Part shown: positions 11,264 to 20,039 of the stretch, piece by piece
Position numbering within the stretch: the first letter of the stretch is position 1
How the letters are laid out: each line of letters starts with the position of its first letter
DNA from: Vigna angularis
Lineage: Eukaryota > Streptophyta > Magnoliopsida > Fabales > Fabaceae
DNA length: 64,000 nt
Reading direction: 5' to 3'
Assembly: GCF_016808095.1 (NCBI RefSeq)
Contig: NC_068971.1
Span: 15,419,501 to 15,483,500, forward strand
Program-made: the position numbers and the translations under genes
Notes under the pieces: model-generated
Seen by the model: only the letters and a program-made list of their open reading frames with translations
The model's database searches: none
Told to the model about the DNA's origin: nothing

Positions 11264-14200
11264 TCAATCTTGAGGAGTAGCCCCGTTTGTTGAGTCCATA
11301 GGCTCAGCTTCAACTGACTCATCTACCTTGTCCCCTTTCTTACCTATGCAAACAACCAAGCACTCTTATTTGTTGAGCCATTCAAAACAAGGAACATTAA
11401 AACCTTAGAAAGGTAAATTTTCTGTTCAATAACATAAAAGCAGGAGGCAAAACAACGTATAATAGAACAGCAACATGCCCTTCCCACCTACCTTTTTTCT
11501 TCTTTCCACCACCTTTCTTCTTTGTTTTCGTGCCCAAGGCTAGCCAGGCCTTGATATCAGGATCATCAATTGATTTTGTAGGCTGCATTTCTTGGAGTGG
11601 ATGAGATGTGACTCGATCAGACCCATTTGGCATTAACAAGACTGTGAATTTGATGTGTGCGACATAATCACCTGAAAAACAAACAAAATAATGCATGGCA
11701 AGGCTTAAATAAATGACAACTTGGTTATTTAGTTATGGTACTAGCCAAAGGAATTTTACCAGGCTTTTCGTGCAGAACAGGATATGGCTGCAAGAGTTCA
11801 TGGTTGACACATTCAACTAAACCCAGACGAGCTCTTTTCTCTTCCAAAGCTCTATTAAAATACAAATGAACTTTTAAGACAAACGAAGAGAATCAGAATT
11901 AGAACAACAGAGACAGTATTAAACATTGAAAGTAGCCGGGTTACCTAGCAGAGAATGGCATGATTGGAAACTTTTGACTTATCTCACTAAAAATAAACCT
12001 AGAAGCTTTCATCTTCAGATGATAACTCTTGTCAACAGCCCTCTTGTAAATAGTTGTCTGCTTCTCATCCAATAACTTAGGCTACAAGAGAAAAAAAAAT
12101 TACTTTATCAAGCATTTGATGTATCTTACTGGGTAACATGTTGATATAGTTATGCTACCTTGCCATCCCCTGTGCTTGTTACTATATCTATAGCATAAAC
12201 TTCATTCTCCTCAAACTCTGCTTCTTCAACCCTTGTGTCCGGATTAAACAAACTAAGCACAACTTTATTCCCATCAATAACAAACTGCTTCATTTGGTGA
12301 CTAAGAACACCTTCAACAATTTTACAGTCATAGGCAGCAGCAACCTTTTGAATTGCTTCAGTAACATCCTTGTTCTGTAAAAAATGAAGATCATTGATGT
12401 GCTCACATTAATTTCAATATTTTGCTAGTTAAAATAGCCAATAATTCTCACAATAATAGGAAATCAGTATTCCAAGCTTACTTTAAACTAGGCAACAGGG
12501 AGAAGAGGAAATCAATATCCTTTTAATCATTATAGTAAAGTTTTCCTTAGTCTAAAGGTTTTTATAAATGGTATGCATTCAATCCACACAAAACTGTTGC
12601 GCACTTTTATAGTTCTGCAATAGAAGTGAAAAGTATTGGTTTTAAAAGAGACTTATGTTGGCCATAATAGACATGAGAACTGACTACTTAAACGAGCACA
12701 AGTGTGAAACCATTTTTAGCCAACTCTAATATCAGCAACAGGGAAAAGAGGAAGTCAATATGGTACTGATCACCTCGGCAAAGTTGCCTTTAGTATAGTT
12801 TTAAACATTTGCAACAAATACACACAGAAATGACTAAAAAGAGAGGCAAATAATAGTTACATTGAAAAAGTATACTATAGGATTACACTCAGGTAAAAGA
12901 TACGTAATGGTTTTAACAGAATTATGTTGGCTACAAAGTGTGCTGACTATATAAATCAGCACAACTATAAAACTATTATCAGCCAACTCTAGTATCAGCA
13001 ACAGGGAAAAGAGGAAACCAATATGGTAATGATCACCTCGGCAAAGTTGCCTTTAGTATAGTTTTAAACATTTGCAACAAATACACACAGAAATGACTAA
13101 AAAGAGAGGCAAATAATAGTTACATTGAAAAAGTATACTATAGGATTACACTCGGGTAAAAGATACGTAATGGTTTTAACAGAATTATGTTGGCTACAAA
13201 GTGTGCTGACTATATAAATCAGCACAACTATAAAACTATTTTCAGCCAACTCTAGTATCAGCAACAGGGAAAAGAGGAAACCAATATGGTAATGATCACC
13301 TCGGCAAAGTTGCCTTTAGTATAGTTTTAAACATTTGCAACAAATACACACAGAAATGACTAAAAAGAGAGGCAAATAATAGTTACATTGAAAAAGTATA
13401 CTATAGGATTACACTCAGGTAAAAGATACGTAATGGTTTTAACAGAATTATGTTGGCTACAAAGTGTGCTGACTATATAAATCAGCACAACTATAAAACT
13501 ATTTTCAGCCAATTCTAGTATCAGCAACAGGGAAAAGAGGAAACCAATATGGTAATGATCACCTCGGCAAAGTTGCCTTTAGTATAGTTTTAAACATTTG
13601 CAACAAATACACACAGAAATGACTAAAAAGAGAGGCAAATAATAGTTACATTGAAAAAGTATACTATAGGATTACACTCAGGTAAAAGATACGTAATGGT
13701 TTTAACAGAATTATGTTGGCTACAAAGTGTGCTGACTATATAAATCAGCACAACTATAAAACTATTTTCAGCCAATTCTAGTATCAGCAACAGGGAAAAG
13801 AGGAAACCAATATGGTAATGATCACCTCGGCAAAGTTGCCTTAATTATACACATTTGATACAAATATCAAAATCAGAGCATAGACTGGAAAGGCTAAAAA
13901 GCGAAGCAAACTACAGTAACATCATCAGAAAATATATTAAGGGATGATCAGACAAGTAAAGAATAAGTAATGTATGTTGGCTATAATAAACAAGTGCACC
14001 GACAGTATAGATCAGCACAACCATGAAACAATTTTCAGCCAATTCTAGTATCAGAAACAGGGAAAAGAAGAAACCAATATGGAACCGATCACCTCAGCAA
14101 AGTTGCCTTTAATATAACCTTAAAAACTTTATACAAATATCAGAATGTAAGCAAAGATTGTCAAGTCTAAAAAGAGAGGCATATAGCAGTAACATGTTAC

Positions 14201-16297
14201 GTATATGGAATACATACAAGTAAAGAACAAGTACTAAGTAATGAATTTAGTACATAGTATGTTGGCTATACTAGACAAGCGCACTGACTGAATACATCAG
14301 TACAGCCATGAAAAAAATTTAGCCAATTCTAGTATCAGCAACAGGGAAAAGAGGAAACCAATATGGTACTGATTGCCTCGGCAAAGTTGCTTTTGTTATA
14401 ATTAATTTGCTACAAATGTTAAATTCCACATATACAGTCATGAATCTAAATAAAGAGACAATTACAGTACTGTTAGAAGTATATGAAGAGATTATGAGGT
14501 AAAGGATACCGCAAACCTTTAATATATAATCATAGTCAACAACCAAAAATGCCCCCAAAAACTTGAGAAAAAGTCATATTACACGTAAAAATGAAACAAC
14601 CCTCATGGTACATATATAGAATAGAGAACGAACGATTCTCCCTATCAGTGTAACTATGACAAAAAGAGGCATCATTGGAGTTAAACCATAGCCTATGATT
14701 TCTTCATCTTGTAGAGATCAGTTCATAAATTCACAATCCAATGTTATTATGGATCATAACAAGATAGTTGTACAGCGGATTTGGAAAGAAAAATCAAATT
14801 TATAGTTTTTGCAAAATTCATCAGAATAAAAATTAATTTATAAGGCAAACAAGTATTTGACGACAGTGCATGATAACATCCAACAAGAAGGTAAAATAAC
14901 ACAATGGAATAGAAAATCAACAATTCTCTGTCAGTGTAACTATGACAGAAACAGGCTTCATTGGAGTTCATCCATAGCCTATGATTTCTTCATCATACAG
15001 AGAAAAATTGATCAAATTACAATATAACATAAACCACGTTAGGATAATTTTAAGAGAACATGGTAAACTGGAAAGAAATCAGAGAGATATAAACCAATTT
15101 CAATCAGAACAAAATTAAATCAAGTCTTTGGAAGAAAAACCATAAATGACCTCTATCAGTGTAACTATGACAATTAAGCTTCATCGGAGTTAATCCATAG
15201 CTCAAGACAGTTTGCATCATTTAGAGATCAAAATCAACAAGGCACATAACAGAGCAATGAAATTCCTTCAAATAATACACATGAACCAAACAAATTTCTC
15301 TCCAACTTTAATGCTAACATGACACTTGAATTTACAACCATCAACGACAGGCACACTCAAGAAAGGCAATATGTAGTAAAATCCAAATCAACTCATTACA
15401 AAGATGCAACTACAATAAAAACTAGTTACAATTGATCACCTTCTTTCCTGGCCTGACAAGCCTCAAGGCCACCTCTGCAGCAGTATTTGCAGCAGCAATG
15501 ACATCTGCTGCCCTTCCTGTGATAGGACCTTCCTGAAGTACATGGGTGTGAGCCACAGCAGCAATGAAACCATCTATATGACAAGCCATATCACTGCACC
15601 AACCAAAGAAATAAACATTAACTTCTAAGTAATAACAAAAACCACAGACTCCATTTTCCCGCCACACATCACAAATTCATGATCTGAATATCTTACATTT
15701 TCAATATATCACCTTCTTCGAACACTGCCTCATCACTGGCTAGTGGAGAGAAATGGCAGACTACATTGTTTACTGATATACATGTAGGAAAAGCAACTCC
15801 TCTCTCAATCTTCCTCTTCACATTCTTGTACACATTTCCAGTTTGCCTAGACAAGGAACAACAACTATTAGCAAAATTCTACAAGTATAAAAAGAAATGA
15901 AAAACAAAAAATAAGAGATAACATGTACACAGGTTAAAATAGAAATAAATATAAGCTTACTCTCTAATATATGAATCCCCTTTCTCACAAATATCCACAA
16001 TCTTGGTCTTAGGTTTACATTCCGAAATAACAAGCTTCAAGGCCTCTGTAAATCGAAGAGGAATACAGAAACAAAACATCAAAATTTAAGAAAAACAGGA
16101 AATGTAAGCCGACTTCCCAAAAGAAAATTGTGTCCAATGTAAGCAACACCAAGACCCTAGAAAGAATTTTACAAACCAAAGATATTAAAAAGTGTGAGGA
16201 ACATACTGTTAACGATCTCAGCAGCTGTCTTGTATTTGGTGACCACTTCGGCAGAAGAAAGATCCAACTCCTTCTCCTCCCTTTCCTCGTCGGACAT
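11264..16297 (-). CDS. EBP1: EBP1 (PA2G4 homologue), copy 1, nine coding exons
   Basis: Coding exons on the minus strand: 16297-16207, 16045-15961, 15846-15697, 15593-15440, 12374-12159, 12081-11945, 11851-11760, 11671-11492 and 11343-11264. They total 1185 nt, encoding 394 residues, and every intron is GT-AG. The protein starts [15 protein letters not shown] and has the pita-bread fold sequence of type II methionine aminopeptidases. It keeps D110 (KIDMACHID), but Ala occupies the place of the second metal-ligand Asp (position 121), as expected of the enzymatically inactive PA2G4/EBP1 family. It ends in a Lys-rich tail ([13 protein letters not shown], about 355-368) of the sort used for RNA binding and nucleolar localisation. 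Plant EBP1 promotes growth and ribosome biogenesis. The 394-residue length equals that of human PA2G4. A close paralogue lies at 31292-35797 on the same strand. Intron 4 is unusually long and holds snoRNA-like genes. Confidence 0.95.
12653..12789 (-). ncRNA. Box H/ACA snoRNA-like unit 1 (EBP1 copy 1)
   Basis: Most 3' unit of the array. The 5' hairpin with its pocket strands TTTGCC and TTTTCCCT is intact, the H box reads ATATTA, and the lower stem of hairpin 2 (TTGGC/GCCAA) and the ACA box remain. The upper stem of hairpin 2 is degraded, so the 3' guide is doubtful. Confidence 0.55.
12922..13052 (-). ncRNA. Box H/ACA snoRNA-like unit 2 (EBP1 copy 1)
   Basis: Reading the minus strand: lower stem GGCAAC/GTTGCT encloses an internal loop with strands TTTGCC and TTTTCCCT. 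Above it are stem GAGG/CCTC and a short ACCA/TGGT hairpin. The H box ATACTA (ANANNA) lies 14 nt after the pocket. Hairpin 2 has outer stem TTGGCT/AGCCAA and a perfect upper stem GTGCTGA/TCAGCAC, and then ACA and a three-nucleotide tail. About 131 nt, the usual length. Pocket strand TTTGCC is complementary to GGCAAA and TTTCCCT pairs (one G-U) with AGGGAAG. Together they frame the U of AGGGAAG-UC-GGCAAA in 25S rRNA, the geometry expected for pseudouridylation. The rRNA sequence is from memory; expression is not shown. Confidence 0.72.
13185..13315 (-). ncRNA. Box H/ACA snoRNA-like unit 3 (EBP1 copy 1)
   Basis: Almost identical to the unit 263 bp to its left; all stems, the H box, the ACA box and both 5'-pocket strands are unchanged. 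Confidence 0.7.
13448..13578 (-). ncRNA. Box H/ACA snoRNA-like unit 4 (EBP1 copy 1)
   Basis: Member of the homogenised set; differs mainly by AATTC for AACTC next to the lower stem of hairpin 2. Guide pockets and boxes intact. Confidence 0.7.
13711..13841 (-). ncRNA. Box H/ACA snoRNA-like unit 5 (EBP1 copy 1)
   Basis: Last of the near-identical units. The flanking spacer changes right after its 5' end (TTAATTATAC instead of TTTAGTATAG), marking the edge of the recent amplification. Confidence 0.7.
13972..14108 (-). ncRNA. Box H/ACA snoRNA-like unit 6 (EBP1 copy 1)
   Basis: Diverged unit with the longer 3' pocket strand (CTTGTTTATTAT before AGCCAACA). The 5' pocket has TTTGCT instead of TTTGCC and the lower stem carries one mismatch (GTTTCT), so function is less certain. 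Confidence 0.5.
14257..14391 (-). ncRNA. Box H/ACA snoRNA-like unit 7 (EBP1 copy 1)
   Basis: First unit in transcription order. The 5' pocket is intact, the H box is ATACTA, and ACA is present. The 3' pocket strand CTTGTCTAGTAT resembles the units of EBP1 copy 2 rather than its own neighbours. The upper stem of hairpin 2 is shortened to ACTGA/TCAGT. Confidence 0.55.
14637..14717 (-). ncRNA. Box C/D snoRNA-like unit c (EBP1 copy 1)
   Basis: On the minus strand: C-like box AGATGAA, D box CTGA (complement of 14645-14648), and guide GTCATAGTTACA just upstream of the D box. The terminal stem is weak (TCTC-type pairing), making this the least convincing of the three units. Confidence 0.6.
14924..15004 (-). 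ncRNA. Box C/D snoRNA-like unit b (EBP1 copy 1)
   Basis: Minus strand: terminal stem TTCTCTG pairs perfectly with CAGAGAA. The C box TGATGA is at 14995-14990 and the D box CTGA at 14934-14931. The guide GTCATAGTTAC before D is complementary to GTAACTATGAC, found in the universally conserved 25S/28S segment GAGTAACTATGACTC. By the D-plus-5 rule it should direct 2'-O-methylation of the second A of GTAAC. A C'-like box (AATGAAG) lies mid-unit. About 81 nt, normal for the class. Confidence 0.8.
15148..15229 (-). ncRNA. Box C/D snoRNA-like unit a (EBP1 copy 1)
   Basis: Minus strand: terminal stem GATCTCTA/TAGAGGTC with one G-T pair, C-like box ATGATGC, C' CGATGAAG, guide TTGTCATAGTTACA and D box CTGA. 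It shares the 25S guide with the neighbouring unit, but its internal sequence (AAACTGTCTTGAGC) is different, so the two are diverged duplicates. Confidence 0.72.
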
Positions 16298-16333
16298 GGC
16301 GGCACAACTCTGTGGCCCCTCTGTGTGTAACCA

Positions 16334-16478
16334 CTGGAACACCCAAATGAAACGGGAAAAAACAATAAAGAAAACAAAAGATAAATCCAATTGGGTCGTG
16401 AAAGAGAATAAAATCGAAGAAAGAACGAATATCCAGATGAAAAGTTGGAAAATTGATTGAATTTGAAGTAACTCACAG
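16334..16478 (-). other. 5'UTR intron of EBP1 copy 1
   Basis: Predicted intron between donor GTGAGTTA (16478-16471) and acceptor TTCCAG (ending at 16334) upstream of the ATG at 16297. EBP1 copy 2 has an intron at the same place with a similar donor, which supports the call. Confidence 0.65.
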
Positions 16479-16593
16479 TGAAGAGGGTTGAAGATGACAA
16501 AGTGCTGAAGAATGAGTGAATAAGTTAAGGGTTTTTGGAATGGAAATGGAAAAGGGGATGTGTTGCTAAGACAAATGGAGGGTGGCTTAGTGG

Positions 16594-16690
16594 AACTAGG
16601 GTTACACCCTGAGGTTGCTTTGGCTTAAATAGGATTTTTCACTTTCATTGCAACAATACAAGCTTCGTTCGAGTAGGGTTTTTCTTACAC
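16594..16690 (-). promoter_or_regulatory. Core promoter of EBP1 copy 1: TATA-like box and teloboxes
   Basis: On the minus strand: telobox AAACCCTA (16681-16674), TATA-like CTATTTAAG (16632-16624), then AACCCTAG (16603-16596) near the expected transcript start. Teloboxes are typical of plant ribosomal-protein and ribosome-biogenesis promoters. The same set occurs upstream of EBP1 copy 2. Confidence 0.6.
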
Positions 16691-17074
16691 ACTATATATC
16701 TTCTATTATTGTTTTTTTTATTTGTCTATATTAATTAACAACAAATACATTGTTCTACTTATTTATTTTATTGATATATTTTCTAAATTTTCTTACAGTT
16801 TCATTTTGAAATTATAATTGCTTATTTATTTATCTATAATTTATAATATAAAAAATAAAGATGATATATTTTTCTAACTATTTTTTTTCCTGACCATCTT
16901 ACTTTCATTTTACCTTTAATAAATAAAAATTATATTTTAGTTGATTTTTTTTGTTGTACAAGTTTTCTTAGTATTTTACTCATTTTTTTTTACTTATTAA
17001 AATAAGTTTATAATAATTAACGGAGATTTAATTGTTTTTTAAATATATCTTTTTATTATTTTATCTTTAAACTT
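16691..17074. other. AT-rich intergenic stretch
   Basis: T- and A-rich sequence upstream of EBP1 copy 1; no gene, repeat or site seen. Confidence 0.5.
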
Positions 17075-17082
17075 AGAGTATC

Positions 17083-17716
17083 TAGTGCTATCCAAACAGA
17101 CACTCAGCCCGACCCACTACGGGTTGATTACTTAGTGAACCGACTTAACTCGGTTCATTTATTAGCGAGTCGAACAAATTTAAACTTGGTTTTGTGGGTC
17201 AACGGTTGGTTCACTGGCTCACTTAATTATATTTTTTTAATAAAAAATACAATTTTTTTGTAATTCAAATTTAATAAAATTTAAGTTTAAAATAATTTAA
17301 ACTCCAAAGACAATTCAAAATATAAAAAAAAGTAACATACAACTCAAATGTAATCCAAAAACAAACTCAAAAAACGAATAAATAAGTTTATAATATTGAT
17401 AATTTTGTTTCACTTATCCATTTATAAGATTGGAGTCTTAAATGGATTAATTTATAATATTTTTCTCTCTTGAAATATTTTTTTCTTTATTCTCCTTTAC
17501 AATACAATAAAAAAAATGTTAACAAATAATATTGAAACATAAAATAATTAATAATTAATAATTAAATTAAACGAGGTGGATTGGTGAGCCAACCCGGGTG
17601 AGTCAGGTTAAAAATTAACTTGTATAAGAAAATTTCATTATTTTCAATCCCAACCTAGCCCGAACCCATGGTGGGCCAGGTTGACCCACGGATTCTAACC
17701 AATTTTGACAGCACTA
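17083..17716. mobile_element. hAT-type MITE
   Basis: A 634-bp element whose ends are inverted: left TAGTGCTATCCAAAC, right (inverted) TAGTGCTGTCAAAAT. Both ends contain GC-rich ACCCG/CGGGT words (GACCCACTACGGGTTG; TTGACCCACGG). Flanking 8-mers AGAGTATC (17075-17082) and ACAGTAAC (17717-17724) match at six of eight positions, consistent with a decayed hAT 8-bp duplication. The interior is AT-rich with no coding capacity. Confidence 0.65.
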
Positions 17717-17984
17717 ACAGTAACTATCTTCTATAATTTTTTATGTTAATGGTAAGATATGGAAAATTAGTGTTATTATATGCATAAGTTAGTTATAAGA
17801 ATATTTGAAATAAGGTTTTTTAGTATCATGTGATTAATTAGTTAGAGTTTATCGTGGTGGTGTGAAAGTCTTGTATGCAAGTGATATGTGGTTTGAAACA
17901 TAAATCGTTTGCATTAAAAATGAAAATATGCTATATGTGAAATGAAATAACTTAGAAGGTTAATAGTTGGTAATATAATCAAAC

Positions 17985-18120
17985 AAAATGAGTTGGTGTA
18001 GTGGTATGTGTTGTGTGCATGTGGTAATGGCGCGAGGGCCTGACTTTAAACCTTATTGAAGCCAAAACTGTAGTTTTGCTTTTGGGCTAAAACAAAATCG
18101 CGAGAGTGAAGTAAGAATCC
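17985..18120 (+). repeat. Possible tRNA-derived SINE
   Basis: TGGTGTAGTGG at 17994-18004 fits an RNA polymerase III A box. About 35 bp downstream, GGCCTGACTTTAAACC could be a decayed B box, followed by ATTGAAGCCAAAACTG. The layout fits plant tRNA-derived SINEs. I could not define a 3' end or a target duplication. Confidence 0.35.
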
Positions 18121-18211
18121 ATTCTCTTCTTCAACCTTTGAAACCTAAAACCTTGTCATTCTCTCATCTTTTTCTTTTTCTTCAAAACTCATAAATTCTA
18201 AGACAAATGTA

Positions 18212-18239
18212 GGGGAGGGGAGGGGGGAAGGGGGAAGGG
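18212..18239 (+). other. G-rich run with quadruplex potential
   Basis: Four or more G-runs (GGGG, GGGG, GGGGGG, GGGGG, GGG) separated by one or two A, in otherwise AT-rich DNA. It meets the usual four-run pattern for an intramolecular G-quadruplex. Confidence 0.6.
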
Positions 18240-20039
18240 TATGTGTGTGTTGAGAGAGAGTGTGAGCATTCAATGCTCGAGTGAGAAACCAAAAAGGTGA
18301 GTAGAAGGCACCGAGAGAATAAGTTATGTGAGGCAAAGGGTGAACGTGAGAGTTGGAGAGCAAGAGAAGCAAAGGTTGGAATCGAGAGTTGTCGCGAGGA
18401 TTTCGGACAAGGTATGAGGAGTTAACGCTTTGTGTGTTTGATTAGTTTATTGATATATGATAATTGTGCATCCTTTGTACTTATGTGCTCGTATGAATCT
18501 TCCCATTGATATAGATGTATTGATAAACATCAATGATATTTTCGATGAAATAAGTATAGTGTGTTATTATTCCAATTGAATTCGAGTTAGAGTGTGTCTC
18601 GAGGATGATATAATTTTGTTATATTGTTGTGGTTCTAGAGGCTGCTTATAAAATTAGGTCCCGAATAGGAATTAAACATGTCATGACTTATATCATTAGT
18701 CTGTCAAAATTGAAAAACTGAAAGGCCTAATCTAAAATACAAAATAATCATGTATTTAACATGTCATGCTTGGTTGAATGGCCTTGGCATGGAGAAGTAA
18801 GCAGTGCGGTGATGGGTATGGACTCTTGGTTCCTAAGTTTGTTTGTTTTTTTAACTATAAAATGATTTAAGACCTTTAGTGGTGGAGCATATGATGTCTA
18901 TTATAGTAAGGGGTGATAACCTGTTATTAATTACTGTAAAATAGTACACGATGTTTGTTTTTGCTATGGTTATGTTGTTACTAAATTGTTTGTGGTTATT
19001 TCAGATGTTTAAATAATTTTCCTGGAGGATGTTTGATGCCTTTATTTATTTGATGAACTTTCACTGTAATCATAAATGTCATTGTGAGTGCTTTGTCTTG
19101 AGGGCATGAGTCATGGTATGAAAAGATGATAAACCAAATGCTATATTTGTATGAATAGCAACTAATATGTTGGTTGATATAAAGATTATCCGAGCTTTCG
19201 ATGGTCTTTATTGTGTTACTCTTCCTGTTTGCTTTGGCCAACATTGTGGCGATGGAGATGTGTAAATTTTAGGTATTTATGCCCTTTTAATCGTGAAACT
19301 TGATTTAGAAGCAACAACAATAAACACGTTAAACATTTTTATTTATAAGTTCTTTATATCTTTGGTGTAGTTCTCAGTTATGTTGTGTTTAAATTATATG
19401 AGAAATTAACTTGTTTACTGGTTGGGTAAAGAACTAATATTCTTAACTGGTTGAAGAGTTATTTCCTTGTTGAATTACGTGGTTGTAGTGCATTATAAGT
19501 ATGGTAACATGTCCCTAGTTTAGCCATTTTTTGGTGAACAGGATTGTTGTCGTGGAGTATGGAAGATAACATACGATTGTAGAGATTGTTGATATTGGCA
19601 TGTGTTGCTTTTAGACGGCAAACCTGTGTAATGATTGTAGGTATAGGCATGATTCCCTCAGACAGAAAGTATGGTTTAGAATTGGGTTGATCATTATAGT
19701 TTTACTACTTATTGACTTTGGTTAATGTGATAGGTTTATAGTATTGACTAGATGATTGAGAACAATATGTCGTATTGATGTTTTGATGTTTTTTTTCTTT
19801 TGTTAGCTCACTCATATTTGTTTGTGTGTGGCGATGTTCGTATAATGTTTGTGTTATATAGGATGCAAATATTTCAGGAGCTGTGTAGACGTTGAAAGAT
19901 GAGGAAAACTAATGTTGGACTTTTGTAGGAGTTGTATTCTTTTATGAAAAAGGTTTTATAGATTTATGTATTTGCAAACAATTTAACTTGAATATTTAGG
20001 TTGTAAATACTAATTGTATTCAATTTATTTGAAAAATTA

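Larger units (their letters stand above)
12653..14391 (-). repeat. Tandem array, 263-bp period, H/ACA-like units
   Basis: The anchor word AGCCAAYTCTARTATCAG recurs at 12718, 12981, 13244, 13507, 13770, 14037 and 14321. The first five spacings are 263, 263, 263, 263 and 267 bp, the last 284. The four units anchored at 12981, 13244, 13507 and 13770 are nearly identical, including spacer, so they arose by recent amplification or gene conversion. The outer units are diverged. Confidence 0.92.
12375..15439 (-). other. Intron 4 of EBP1 copy 1, snoRNA host intron (3065 bp)
   Basis: The intron lies between codons 160 and 161 (phase 0). Its transcriptional 5' part (high coordinates) holds three box C/D-like units. 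Its 3' part holds seven H/ACA-like units in a tandem array. The other seven coding-region introns are 77 to 161 bp, so the length is due to this cargo. The region near 12460-12540 has one further degraded array fragment (GGCAACAGGGAGAAGAGGAA). Confidence 0.8.

Noticed and set aside
12653..14391. CRISPR-like array
   Set aside because: Repeats of 263 bp with near-identical spacers inside a plant intron do not fit a CRISPR.
12653..14391. Plain satellite or MITE tandem repeat
   Set aside because: Conservation between the two EBP1 genes is confined to a 130-nt core with H/ACA boxes, stems and an rRNA-matching pocket, which a neutral satellite would not show.
15422..15667. 81-codon minus-strand frame starting [10 protein letters not shown]
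   Set aside because: Most of it is EBP1 exon 4 read through from intron 3; the real coding part is 15593-15440.
18145..18372. 75-codon minus-strand frame rich in Ser, Pro and His
   Set aside because: Composition follows the G-rich run; no homology or structure recognised.
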